A DNA stretch of 35,996 nucleotides from Burkholderia sp. SRS-W-2-2016 (GTDB lineage Bacteria > Pseudomonadota > Gammaproteobacteria > Burkholderiales > Burkholderiaceae), in the NCBI RefSeq assembly GCF_001931485.1, contig NZ_MSDV01000061.1, positions 1-35,996 on the forward strand. Reading direction: 5' to 3'. Positions 23,666 to 32,531 of this stretch are shown here, one piece after another (the stretch's first letter is position 1; each line of letters opens with the position of its first letter). Below the pieces are notes generated by a model. That model saw only the letters and a list, made by a program, of their open reading frames with translations, was not told where the DNA came from and did no database searches. Both the position numbers and the translations under genes were made by a program.

Positions 23666-25132
23666 ATGGCCGATACGGGTTACATGGCACGCAAATCCGT
23701 TGCCGACATTGTCGGCAGCGCCGACGTCGACGAAGGTCACAAGCTATCGAAAACACTCGGCGCGACCAGCATCACCGCGATGGGGATCGGCGCGATCATC
23801 GGTGCCGGCATCTTCGTGCTGACCGGCACCGCCGCCGCGCAATTCGCCGGGCCGAGCATCATGCTGTCGTTCGTGCTGGGCGGCGTCGCGTGCGCGTTCG
23901 TCGGTCTGTGTTATTCGGAACTCGCCGCGATGCTGCCGGTGTGCGGCAGCAGCTACACCTATACGTATGCGACGCTCGGCGAGGTGTTCGCGTGGATCAT
24001 CGGCTGGGACCTGATCCTCGAATACGCGATGGGCGCGGCGACCGTCGCGGTCGGCTGGTCCGGCTATGTCGTGAGTTTGCTGCGCAACGTCGGCATCGAG
24101 ATTCCGCCGATGCTCGCGGCCGCGCCCGGCACCGTCGTTAAGCTCGCCGACGGCTCGACGGTCACCGGCCTCGTCAATCTGCCGGCGATCCTGATCGTCG
24201 CGATCCTGACCGCGATGCTGGTGATGGGCACCAAGGAGTCCGCGCGCATCAACAACATCATGGTCGCGGTCAAGCTGACCGTGGTGGTCGCGTTCATCGT
24301 GATCGGCGCGTTCTTCGTCAAGCAGGCGAACTGGCATCCGTTTATCCCGGCCAATACCGGCCAGTTCGGCAACTTCGGGTTGAGCGGGATTCTGCGCGGC
24401 TCGGCGGTGGTGTTCTTCGCGTTCATCGGCTTCGATGCGGTGTCCACCGCCGCGCAGGAGGCGCGCCAGCCGCAGCGCGACATGCCGATCGGCATTCTCG
24501 GCTCGCTGGTGATCTGTACGATCCTGTACATCCTCGTTGCCGGCGTGCTGACCGGGCTGGTGCCGTACGGCGACCTCAATGTGCCGGACCCGATCGCCAA
24601 AGGGGTCGACGCAATAGGCCTGAACTGGTTTGCGATCCTGATCAAAATCGGCGCGCTGACCGGGCTGACCACCGTGATCCTGGTGCTGCTGTACGGACAG
24701 AGCCGGATCTTCTTCACGATGTCGCAGGACGGGCTGTTGCCGCCGTTTTTCGCGCGCGTGCACGACCGGCTGCATACGCCGTATCTGAGTCAGATGCTGA
24801 TCGGCACCGTGGTTGCGATCGTCGCCGCGTTGACGCCGATCGGCGTGCTCGGCGAGATGGTCAGCATCGGCACGCTGTTCGCGTTCATCCTCGTGTGCGG
24901 CGCGGTGATCTATCTGCGCCGCAGCGACTCCGACGCGGCGCGCCCGTTCCGCGCGCCGGGCGTGCCGGTGGTGCCGGTGCTCGGCATTCTGTTCTGCCTG
25001 CTGCTGATGGCCGGGCTGCCGCTCGTCACGTGGCTGCGGCTGCTCGTGTGGCTGGTGATCGGGATGGTGATCTATCTGAGCTACGGCCGCCATCATTCGG
25101 TGCTACGGCATCCTGAGCAAAAGCGACGCTGA
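23666..25132 (+). CDS. APC-family amino-acid permease
   Basis: A 488-residue inner-membrane transporter with about 12 hydrophobic helices, of the amino acid-polyamine-organocation superfamily, cationic-amino-acid-transporter-like (YfnA) branch. The unwound first helix carries the substrate motif G-A-I-I-G-A-G-I-F-V-L-T-G near residue 35-48, and helix 6 begins F-F-A-F-I-G-F-D-A-V-S-T-A-A-Q-E. The N-terminal 30 residues are hydrophilic, with K-S-V-A-D-I as seen in relatives. The ATG at 23666 is chosen as the start that gives a family-typical N-terminus; the frame extends further upstream without support. It converges on D-serine dehydratase, 47 bp away, but opposite orientation means no shared transcript. 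The transported amino acid cannot be told. Confidence 0.92.
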   Translation: MADTGYMARKSVADIVGSADVDEGHKLSKTLGATSITAMGIGAIIGAGIFVLTGTAAAQFAGPSIMLSFVLGGVACAFVGLCYSELAAMLPVCGSSYTYTYATLGEVFAWIIGWDLILEYAMGAATVAVGWSGYVVSLLRNVGIEIPPMLAAAPGTVVKLADGSTVTGLVNLPAILIVAILTAMLVMGTKESARINNIMVAVKLTVVVAFIVIGAFFVKQANWHPFIPANTGQFGNFGLSGILRGSAVVFFAFIGFDAVSTAAQEARQPQRDMPIGILGSLVICTILYILVAGVLTGLVPYGDLNVPDPIAKGVDAIGLNWFAILIKIGALTGLTTVILVLLYGQSRIFFTMSQDGLLPPFFARVHDRLHTPYLSQMLIGTVVAIVAALTPIGVLGEMVSIGTLFAFILVCGAVIYLRRSDSDAARPFRAPGVPVVPVLGILFCLLLMAGLPLVTWLRLLVWLVIGMVIYLSYGRHHSVLRHPEQKRR

Positions 25133-25147
25133 CGTTATGAGCGTCAA

Positions 25148-25166
25148 CGCGCACACGTGGTGCGCG
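25148..25166. terminator. Small hairpin between convergent genes
   Basis: CGCGCAC-ACGTG-GTGCGCG forms a 7-bp stem in the 47-bp gap between the permease and dsdA ends. Without T-tracts on either side it is only a possible bidirectional terminator. Confidence 0.35.
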
Positions 25167-25179
25167 CCGCTCCTTGCGC

Positions 25180-26484
25180 TTAGCGAATAGCCGCCGCCAG
25201 TTCGTCAGCGGTTTGCCGGAAACGCCGATGCCCGGCGGCCGGCACCAGCGACCCGCCCGTCGTCCAGATCACATGCGTCGCCGCGCGCGGATCGAACTGA
25301 TGGCCGCGCGTATAGTCGCGCCCCGCCGCCGATTGCGCGAGCCATCCCGGTCCGCCGACAGCCGCGGCCGCCGACGGCTCGACCTCGATCCCCAGCGTTT
25401 GCCAGAGCGTCGACAGATGCGCGTAGAGCTGCGCGTCGCTGACGGTGAACACGCCGGCCAGTTGCGCGGCCATCAACGGCGCGACCCATTGCGACGCGAG
25501 CCCGACCGCCAACCCATCCGCTTCGGTGCGATTGTCGAGCCCGATGTCGTACACGGAAACCGGGCGCTCGACGCCGGCCGCCAGCTGCACCAGCATGCAC
25601 GGCGACGCGACCGGTTCGGCGAAAAAGCAATGCACGTGCGGCCCGAACAGCGCCTTCAGCCCATACGCGATGCCGCCCGGTGCGCCGCCGACGCCGCACG
25701 GCAGATACACGCACAGCGGCTGCGCGGCATCGACGACGCGCCCCGCCCGGGCCAGCTGCGTCGCCAGCTCGCGCGCGGCGGTCGCATAGCCGGTGAACAG
25801 CAGGCTCGAACGTTCGTCGTCGACGAAATGGCCGCGCGGCATCGCCCGCGCTTCGCGGCGCCCTGCCTCGACCGCCGCCGCGTAATCGCCGGCATGCTCG
25901 ACCACGCGCACGCCGCGTTGGCGCAAACGGTCCTTCTTCCATGGCTTCGCGTCGGTCGACATATGCACGACCGTGTCGAAGCCGAGCGCCGCGGCCAGCA
26001 CGCCGATGCTCAAGCCGAGATTGCCGGTGCTGCCGACCATCACCGTATGCCGCGCAAACAGCTCGCGCGCTTCGGCGTGCGCGAGCTTGCGGCGGTTTTC
26101 GTCAGCGGCTAGCAGCCCGTGTTCGAGCGCGATCGCTTCGGCCAGCGCGAGTACTTCGTGGAACCCGCCGCGCGCCTTGATCGAACCGGCGACCGGCAAC
26201 GCGTCGTCGCGTTTGACGAACCACGTGCCCTCGCCCGCCAGCGCATCGCGCAGCGGCGCGGCGGCCATCAGCTGCGAGTCGATGCGTCCCGCGCATGCCG
26301 CGAGTTCCGGAAACAGCGCGGCCAGCAACGGCTCGCAACGCGCGAGCCGGGCGTCGGCGGAGGTGATCGTCGCGAGCGACGGCGCACTCGCCGGCAACGG
26401 CGTCCCTTCGCGCGGATTGAGCCACAGCAGCGGCTCACGCGCCTGAAGCGCGGCTAATAAGGATGCTTGCAGCGCGGAATTCAT
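25180..26484 (-). CDS. dsdA: D-serine dehydratase (D-serine ammonia-lyase)
   Basis: A 434-residue PLP enzyme converting D-serine to pyruvate and ammonia, used for detoxification and as a carbon/nitrogen source. The cofactor lysine is K103 in V-A-G-S-I-K-A-R-G-G. The PLP phosphate loop is C-G-V-G-G-A-P-G-G, and the second substrate/cofactor segment is V-G-S-T-G-N-L-G-L-S-I-G. The F-V-K-R-D-D segment just before is also typical of bacterial DsdA. Length is close to the E. coli enzyme. The ATG at 26484 gives a normal N-terminus and has an AAGGG-like site about ten bases upstream; the open frame continues into the divergent regulator but is not expected to be translated. It is divergent from a LysR gene, as dsdA is from dsdC in enterobacteria. 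Confidence 0.93.
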   Translation of the reverse strand: MNSALQASLLAALQAREPLLWLNPREGTPLPASAPSLATITSADARLARCEPLLAALFPELAACAGRIDSQLMAAAPLRDALAGEGTWFVKRDDALPVAGSIKARGGFHEVLALAEAIALEHGLLAADENRRKLAHAEARELFARHTVMVGSTGNLGLSIGVLAAALGFDTVVHMSTDAKPWKKDRLRQRGVRVVEHAGDYAAAVEAGRREARAMPRGHFVDDERSSLLFTGYATAARELATQLARAGRVVDAAQPLCVYLPCGVGGAPGGIAYGLKALFGPHVHCFFAEPVASPCMLVQLAAGVERPVSVYDIGLDNRTEADGLAVGLASQWVAPLMAAQLAGVFTVSDAQLYAHLSTLWQTLGIEVEPSAAAAVGGPGWLAQSAAGRDYTRGHQFDPRAATHVIWTTGGSLVPAAGHRRFRQTADELAAAIR

Positions 26485-26563
26485 CGCAACGGCCCTTCCC
26501 TTCCAGATCAACGAGATGGCCGCGATCCTACGATGCGGCGCGTGCGCGGGAAAGCGGTCGTTT

Positions 26564-26591
26564 CTAATCGATGCATTAGCTACACTAATGC
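26564..26591. promoter_or_regulatory. LysR-type operator cluster between dsdA and its regulator
   Basis: Alternating half-sites CTAAT-N6-ATTAG-N5-CTAAT run from 26564 to 26589. The right pair extends to a perfect GCATTAG-CTACA-CTAATGC (26573-26591), which contains the T-N11-A pattern of LysR sites. The cluster lies 80 bases from the dsdA start and overlaps or abuts the regulator's own start codon, fitting activation of dsdA and self-repression. Confidence 0.65.
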
Positions 26592-27529
26592 CTATGCAAC
26601 TCGACTCCTCGCTCCTCGGCGCGCTGCGCTGCTTCGAAACCGCCGCCCGGCTGCTGAGTTTCACCCAGGCCGCGCACGCGCTGAACTTGACGCAAAGCGC
26701 GGTCAGCCAGCAGATCCGTCATCTCGAAGCACGGCTCGGCTATCCGCTGTTCGTGCGCGAGCCGCGTAGGCTCAAGCTGACCGCCAACGGCGCGGTGCTG
26801 TTCGACACGACCGCGAAAGCGCTCGCGGAAATCAACCGCACGCTGCGGCAACTCGCATTCGAGCGCGCGCCGTTGCAGGTCAACTGCCTGCCCTCGCTCG
26901 CGTTGCACTGGCTGATGCCGCGCTTGACGGAGTTTCATCGGCAGCAGCCGGACCTGTCCGTGCGCCTGAAGGCCGAGTTCCAGACACTCGATCGCCACGC
27001 GATGGACGCCGACGAAATCGACGTCGCGGTGCGCTACGATCCGGGCCACTACCGTCACGTGCAGGCCGACGTGCTGATGGACGAGTATCTGGTCGCGGTC
27101 GCGACACCCCAATATCTCGCGCGGCATCCGCGCTTCGCCAAAGGACTCGCATTCGACGGCGCGGTGCTGCTGCACGACGCGTCGCCGTGGGCCGGCGCCG
27201 CGGAATTCATCGAGTGGCGCACGTGGCTCGAAGCGTTGCGGCCGGACTGGCTCGCGCATCTCGATGGCCCGCAGTTCAACCTCGCGAGCCTCGCGGTGAG
27301 CGCGGCGCTGAATCATCAGGGCGTCGCGCTCGGCCGCAGCGCGCTGGTTCAGGACGAGCTCGACAGCGGACGGCTGATCGATGTGTTCGGCCGGCACGTG
27401 CGCGCGCCCGCGCGCTACATGCTGCTGTCGCGCCGGCCGGACGACGAGCGCGTCGCGGTGTTCTCCGCATGGATCAAAGCGGAGTGCGAGCGGTTCGAGC
27501 GGGAGCGGGCGCAGTGGTTGCGAGTTTGA
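26588..27529 (+). CDS. LysR-family regulator, likely controlling dsdA (DsdC-like)
   Basis: A 313-residue LysR-type regulator of the GcvA/DsdC-like group. The HTH covers about residues 8-65 (F-T-Q-A-A-H-A-L-N-L-T-Q-S-A-V-S-Q-Q-I-R), followed by L-F-V-R-E-P-R-R-L-K-L-T. The effector domain lies at about 93-300. Two starts are possible: ATG at 26588, which is inside the palindromic operator, or ATG at 26594 (two codons later). Neither has a ribosome binding site, so the message may be leaderless or very short-leadered. It is divergent from dsdA with about 100 bp between them, so D-serine is the natural candidate inducer by analogy with DsdC; this is inferred from gene order. Confidence 0.88.
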   Translation: MPMQLDSSLLGALRCFETAARLLSFTQAAHALNLTQSAVSQQIRHLEARLGYPLFVREPRRLKLTANGAVLFDTTAKALAEINRTLRQLAFERAPLQVNCLPSLALHWLMPRLTEFHRQQPDLSVRLKAEFQTLDRHAMDADEIDVAVRYDPGHYRHVQADVLMDEYLVAVATPQYLARHPRFAKGLAFDGAVLLHDASPWAGAAEFIEWRTWLEALRPDWLAHLDGPQFNLASLAVSAALNHQGVALGRSALVQDELDSGRLIDVFGRHVRAPARYMLLSRRPDDERVAVFSAWIKAECERFERERAQWLRV

Positions 27530-28067
27530 TGCACGCGACGGTCGCCATATGTAATGGGGGCAGCCAATCCCGCATAAGTGTAATTTGCATTCCTCACACT
27601 GTTTTTCGGAATTCGTCTATTCCGGCGGTATGCCGATTCCTTTAGCCTCTGTTTTCTCACGACTTATCGTGAAGCGAATAGACGGTTTGAACGGATGTCG
27701 GCGACGCTTTTGTAAGCAAACGGGTATTTCCCGGGAATTGTCACAGCGACATTGATCGCGTTGAGCGTCATTTAGAGGTGCCCGCGCGGCTTCTTTTACC
27801 GGGCGCTTTCTTCGTTACCGATCGCTGCGTTGCTTTATCCCGCCATTCGGGCGGTGCGTCGTCCGGTAAATTAATTTCCCTCGCCGCAGCCAGGAATAAA
27901 TTGACAAGTCACTCAGACACGGTACGATCAACGGAAATCTTTTTCGGGCAGCATCGTATCCCGCGGCCGTAAGCGCTATTTAACAATGGCCATTGCGGAA
28001 CGCGCAAACCGTTATACCGTCATCGATTCACGCGTAAGAAAAGAGTGCCTTCACCAGGGAGTTTCTC
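27530..28067. other. 538-bp AT-rich leader of the RND efflux operon
   Basis: There is no supported gene. The region holds the promoter described separately, an AAATTAATTT palindrome (about 27865-27880) and a perfect CAATGG-CCATTG palindrome (27984-27995) between the promoter and the first gene, both candidate regulator sites. No regulator gene for the pump is adjacent, so control would come from elsewhere. Confidence 0.45.
27901..27928 (+). promoter_or_regulatory. Candidate promoter of the efflux operon
   Basis: TTGACA (27901-27906) and TACGAT (27923-27928) are separated by 16 bases, about 140 bases before the first efflux gene. The -35 is perfect and the -10 is a 4/6 match. Confidence 0.5.
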
Positions 28068-29312
28068 TTGTCCTGCTCAGCAATCCGTCTGCGTAGTCGC
28101 GCCGTCTCGCTTCTGATCACTGGTTTGCCGCTCCTGCTCGCCGCCTGCAACGACCGGCAGGCCGCGCCCACCGCCGCTTCGATGCCGCCGATTCCGGTGC
28201 TGGTCGAAACGGTCTCCACCACCGCCGTCCACGACGTCGTCGAACTGCCGGGCCGTATCGAGGCCGTGCGCAGCGCCGAGATTCGCGCGCGCGTCGACGG
28301 CATCGTGCAGCGCACGCTGTATCAGGAAGGCACCGACCTGCCGGCCAATGCGCCGCTGTTCCAGATCGATCCGAGCGACTATCGCGCGCAATTACAGCAG
28401 GCCCAGGCCGCGCTCTCGCGCGCGACCGCGGTGCGCGACAACGCGGCTTCGGTGGTCGAGCGCTTCAAACCCCTGGTGGGCCGTCACGCGGTCAGCGCGC
28501 AGGAATACGACGCCGCGCTCGCGACAATGCAACAGGCCCAGGCCAACGTCGCCGATGCGAAGGCCGCGGTATCGCTCGCGCAATTGCGGCTCGATCGCTG
28601 CATCGTGCGCACGCCGATCGCCGGCCGCGCGGGCCGCGCGCTCGTCACCGAGGGCGCGCTGGTCAGCGCCGGCGCGGCCACCCTGCTCACCCAGGTCAAT
28701 CAGCTGACGCCGATCAACGCGGTGTTCACGCAGTCGAACACCGCGATGCTCGATATCGAACAGCAGATCCAGTCCGGCGCGCGCCAGCCGACCAGCATGA
28801 AGCACGTCGAGGTGCAGCTGATTCTCGCGAACGGTCAGGTCTATAACGAGCGCGGTTTTCTGGACTTCGCCGACCTCGTCGTCGATCCGTCCACCGGCAC
28901 GCAGACGGTGCGCGCGCAGTTCTCGAACCCTAACCGCACGCTGTTGCCCGGCCAGTTCGTGCGCGGGCGCATCATCGCGGCGGGCAACCTGCAAGGGATC
29001 CGGATTCCGGAGCGCGCGGTGCAGCTCGATAACGGTATCGCGAGCGTCGCGCTGGTCGCCGAGGACGGCACCGTGGTCCGCCGCAACATCGATCTGGGCG
29101 ACCAGGGCGAAGGCCGCTGGACCGTGCGCGACGGGCTGAAAGCCGGCGAGCGGGTGATCGTCGACGGCTGGCAGAAGGTGCAGCCGGGCCAGCGCGTCGA
29201 CGCGCGGCCCGCGCCCGACGCGGCGCAGCCCGCACCGGGCGCGCAGGCCGCAGCGACGGCTCCGGCCGAACCGCCGGCGACGCAGCCGGCCCCGGCTTCG
29301 GCCACCCGCTGA
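28068..29312 (+). CDS. RND efflux periplasmic adaptor (membrane fusion) lipoprotein
   Basis: A 414-residue membrane fusion protein linking the inner-membrane pump to the outer-membrane channel. The N-terminus is a lipoprotein signal (I-T-G-L-P-L-L-L-A-A-C, Cys near residue 27). A barrel-sandwich/lipoyl part carries V-E-L-P-G-R-I-E-A-V-R-S-A-E-I-R-A-R-V-D-G. A helical hairpin (about 105-175, rich in Q-Q-A-Q-A-A) and the C-R-V-R-T-P-I-A-G-R-type second lipoyl half (seen as I-V-R-T-P-I-A-G-R-A-G) follow. The tail is Ala/Pro-rich. The start is an unusual TTG at 28068, supported by GGGAG eight bases upstream and by the signal peptide beginning there. It is first of a three-gene operon, 12 bp before the pump gene. 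Confidence 0.93.
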   Translation: MSCSAIRLRSRAVSLLITGLPLLLAACNDRQAAPTAASMPPIPVLVETVSTTAVHDVVELPGRIEAVRSAEIRARVDGIVQRTLYQEGTDLPANAPLFQIDPSDYRAQLQQAQAALSRATAVRDNAASVVERFKPLVGRHAVSAQEYDAALATMQQAQANVADAKAAVSLAQLRLDRCIVRTPIAGRAGRALVTEGALVSAGAATLLTQVNQLTPINAVFTQSNTAMLDIEQQIQSGARQPTSMKHVEVQLILANGQVYNERGFLDFADLVVDPSTGTQTVRAQFSNPNRTLLPGQFVRGRIIAAGNLQGIRIPERAVQLDNGIASVALVAEDGTVVRRNIDLGDQGEGRWTVRDGLKAGERVIVDGWQKVQPGQRVDARPAPDAAQPAPGAQAAATAPAEPPATQPAPASATR

Positions 29313-29324
29313 CCGGGCCCGCGC

Positions 29325-32300
29325 ATGAATCGATTCTTCGTCGCCCGGCCGGTTTTCGCGTGGGTCATCGCGCTCTTCACAGTGCTGTTCGGCGGTATCG
29401 CGCTCGCGCTGCTGCCGGTCGAACAGTATCCCGACGTCGCCCCGCCGTCGCTCAGCATCACCGCGGCTTTCAGCGGCGCCGACGCGCGCACGCTCGAGCG
29501 CACCGTCACGTCGATCGTCGAAGACGAGATGAACGGGATCGAGAACTTCCTGTACATGTCGTCGACGAGCCGCTCGAACGGCACGATGCAGATCACCGTG
29601 GTGCTCAAGCCCGGCACCAATCTCGACATCGCCCGCACCCAGGTGCAGGACCGTCTCGCCCGGGTCGAGCCGCGCTTGCCGCTCGAAGTGCGCCAGGTCG
29701 GCGTGCGCGTGACCAAGGCGTCGTCCGGCTTTCTGATGCTGATCGCGCTGCAGGCGGTCGACGGCGCCACCAGCGCGGTCGCGATGGGCAACTTCGCGTC
29801 GAACAACATCGTCAACGAGTTGCGCCGCATTGACGGCGTCGGCGACGTGCAGCTGTTCGGCTCGTCGTACGCGATGCGGATCTGGCTCGATCCGAGCAAG
29901 CTTGCGGGCTTCGGGCTGTCGGCGAGCGAGGTGCTGCAGGCGATCCAGGAGCAGAACAGCCAGACCGCCGGCGGCGGCCTCGGCGATCAGCCGATCGCGC
30001 CCGGCTCCGAATTCACCGCGCAGATCGTCACGCAAAGCCGCTTCTCGACGCCCGAGCAGTTCCGCGAAATCATCGTGCGCGCGAATCCGGACGGCTCGAC
30101 CGTGCGGGTCGGCGACGTCGCCCGGGTCGAACTCGGCAACGACAGCTACGGCAACCGCCTGACCGTCAACGGCAAGGCGTCGGCCGGTATCGCGATCCAG
30201 CTCGCGAGCGGCGCGAACGCGCTGGCGGTCGCCAATGCGGTGCGCCAGCGCATGACCGAATTGCAATCCACGTTCCCGCGCGGCGTTAGCTGGGCGGTGC
30301 CGTTCGACACCACGCCGTTCATCACGACCTCGGTGCACGGCGTGATCCGCACGATGATCGAGGCGCTGCTGCTGGTCACGGTAGTGGTGTTCCTGTTCCT
30401 GCAGGACTGGCGCGCGACGCTGGTCCCCACGATCGTCGTGCCGATCGCGCTGATCGGCACCTGCGCGGGGCTCTATCTGTTCGGACTGTCCATCAATATC
30501 CTGTCGCTGTTCGGGATGGTGGTCGCGATCGGTATCCTCAACGACGACGCGATCGTGGTGGTCGAAAACGTCGCGCGGATCATGCGCGAGGAAGGCCTGA
30601 GCGCGCCGCGCGCGACCGTCAAGGCGATCGGCCAGATTTCCGGCGCGGCGATCGCCAGTACGCTGGTGCTGGTCGCGGTGTTCATCCCGATGGCGTTTTT
30701 CCCCGGCTCGACCGGCGGCATCTACCGGCAGTTTTCGGTGACGCTGGCGGTGTCGATCATGCTGTCCACCCTGCTCGCGCTGACGCTCGGCGCGGCGATG
30801 TGCGCGGCGCTGCTCAGAAGCGAGGCGCAGGCCGCCAGCGCGAAGCCGAAAAACGCCGCGTCGCGGCTAATGCATCGCGTGTTCGACGGTTTCAATCGCG
30901 GCCTCGAAGCGGGCACCGTGCGTTATATCGGCGGCGTCGATTCGATGCTGCGCTCGCCGATGCGCTGGCTGCTGGTGTTCGTCGCGGCCTGCGCGATCAC
31001 GGTGTTTTTCTTCATGCGCCTGCCGACCGGCTTTCTGCCGACCGAGGACCAGGGGCATATTTTCGTCACCTATACCGGCGCGCCCGGTTCGACCGAACAG
31101 CGCACGCAGCACGCGATCGACCAGGTCGAGGCGTTTTTGCGCCAGCAGCCGCAGGTGCGCAATATCGCTTCGGTGACGGGCTTCAGCTTCTTTGGCCAGG
31201 GGCAGTCGGCGGCGTTGTCGTTCGTCGATCTGAAGCCGTGGGACGAACGCTCCGGCGAAGCGAATTCGGCCAGCGCGCTGGTGCGCCGCGCGAATGCCGC
31301 GTTCATGCAGATCCCCGAGGCGCTGATCTTCTCGCTCGATCCGCCGCCTATTCCGTCGCTCGGCAATGCGACCGGCTTCACGATGAAGATCCAGGACCGC
31401 AGCGGTGTGGGCGGCGACGCGTTGCAGCAGGCGGCCCGCCGCATCATGATCGAGGCGGCGCAAAGCCCGATTCTCGCCGGCGTGCGCGCCGAGGGGATGC
31501 CGGAGGCGCCGCAACTGTATGTCGAGATCGACCGCGTGAAGGCGCGCGCGCTCGGCCTGCAGATCGGTCAGGTGAACCAGGCGCTGGCGCTGACCTTCGG
31601 CGCGAACTACGTGAACGACTTCGTGTTCGAGGGCAACGTGCTGCGCGTGCTGCTGCAGGCCGACGCCGAGCACCGGACGCGCGCGGACGATGTGACCTCG
31701 CTGCGGCTGCGCAACGATCGCGGCGAGATGGTGCCGTTCTCGGCCTTCACGCGGGTGCGCTGGATTTCCGGTCCGCAGCAGCTCGAACGCTATAACGGCT
31801 TCCCGTCGTCGACGCTGTCGGGCCAGGCCGCGCCCGGCCGTTCGAGCGGCGCGGCGATCGCCGAGATGGAACGGATCGCGTCGCACGTGCTGAGCGGCAA
31901 CCTGACCTACGAATGGACCGGCACCGCGTTCGAGGAAAAACAGGCGGCCGGTCAGATCGGCATGCTGCTGGGTTTGTCGCTGATCGTGGTGTTCCTGCTG
32001 CTCGCCGCGCTGTACGAGAGCTGGGCGATTCCGGTCGCGGTGCTGCTGATCATCCCGTTCGGCGTGATCGGCGCGGTGCTGCTGACGATGCTGCGCGGGC
32101 TGTCCGCCGACGTGTACTTCAATATCGGCCTTGTGACGATCATCGGCCTCGCGGCGAAGAACGCGATCCTGATCGTCGAGTTCGCGATCAAGGAGGAGTC
32201 CGAAGGCAAGGACGCGTGGGCCGCCGCGAAAAACGGCGCGCAGCAGCGGCTGCGGCCGATTCTGATGACCAGCGTCACGTTCGTGCTCGGCATGCTGCCG

Positions 32301-32531
32301 CTCGTGCTCGCGACCGGCGCGGGCGCGGCGAGCCGGCGCGCGGTCGGCACCGGCGTGATGGGCAGTATGTTGACCGCGACGCTGTTCGGGATCTTCTTCA
32401 CGCCGCTGTTCTACGTGGCCGCGCGCCGCTGGCTGAGCCGCAAGAAGCGCAGTATCGATCTCGACGACGACCTGCCGCCGCTCGCCCCCGAGGCCGGCGA
32501 CGCCAAAGGCGGAGGACGGCACGATGCGTAA
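29325..32531 (+). CDS. RND-family multidrug efflux pump, inner-membrane (HAE1) subunit
   Basis: A 1068-residue proton-driven pump of the hydrophobe/amphiphile efflux RND family, AcrB/MexB-like. It has twelve helices and two large periplasmic loops. The opening M-N-R-F-F-V-A-R-P-V-F-A-W-V-I is typical. The proton-relay aspartates are in helix 4 (V-A-I-G-I-L-N-D-D-A-I-V-V-V-E-N-V). The usual residue before the D-D pair is Val; here it is Asn, a local departure. The helix 10 lysine is in G-L-A-A-K-N-A-I-L-I-V-E-F. Length is slightly above AcrB (1049). The start at 29325 is 12 bp after the adaptor gene, and the stop overlaps the channel gene by 8 bases. Exported drugs cannot be predicted from sequence alone. 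Confidence 0.95.
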   Translation: MNRFFVARPVFAWVIALFTVLFGGIALALLPVEQYPDVAPPSLSITAAFSGADARTLERTVTSIVEDEMNGIENFLYMSSTSRSNGTMQITVVLKPGTNLDIARTQVQDRLARVEPRLPLEVRQVGVRVTKASSGFLMLIALQAVDGATSAVAMGNFASNNIVNELRRIDGVGDVQLFGSSYAMRIWLDPSKLAGFGLSASEVLQAIQEQNSQTAGGGLGDQPIAPGSEFTAQIVTQSRFSTPEQFREIIVRANPDGSTVRVGDVARVELGNDSYGNRLTVNGKASAGIAIQLASGANALAVANAVRQRMTELQSTFPRGVSWAVPFDTTPFITTSVHGVIRTMIEALLLVTVVVFLFLQDWRATLVPTIVVPIALIGTCAGLYLFGLSINILSLFGMVVAIGILNDDAIVVVENVARIMREEGLSAPRATVKAIGQISGAAIASTLVLVAVFIPMAFFPGSTGGIYRQFSVTLAVSIMLSTLLALTLGAAMCAALLRSEAQAASAKPKNAASRLMHRVFDGFNRGLEAGTVRYIGGVDSMLRSPMRWLLVFVAACAITVFFFMRLPTGFLPTEDQGHIFVTYTGAPGSTEQRTQHAIDQVEAFLRQQPQVRNIASVTGFSFFGQGQSAALSFVDLKPWDERSGEANSASALVRRANAAFMQIPEALIFSLDPPPIPSLGNATGFTMKIQDRSGVGGDALQQAARRIMIEAAQSPILAGVRAEGMPEAPQLYVEIDRVKARALGLQIGQVNQALALTFGANYVNDFVFEGNVLRVLLQADAEHRTRADDVTSLRLRNDRGEMVPFSAFTRVRWISGPQQLERYNGFPSSTLSGQAAPGRSSGAAIAEMERIASHVLSGNLTYEWTGTAFEEKQAAGQIGMLLGLSLIVVFLLLAALYESWAIPVAVLLIIPFGVIGAVLLTMLRGLSADVYFNIGLVTIIGLAAKNAILIVEFAIKEESEGKDAWAAAKNGAQQRLRPILMTSVTFVLGMLPLVLATGAGAASRRAVGTGVMGSMLTATLFGIFFTPLFYVAARRWLSRKKRSIDLDDDLPPLAPEAGDAKGGGRHDA

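Noticed and set aside
28392..30338. A 648-codon minus-strand frame across the efflux adaptor and pump
   Set aside because: It is composed of Arg/His/Asp-rich low-information sequence opposite well-conserved RND genes; an antisense artefact.
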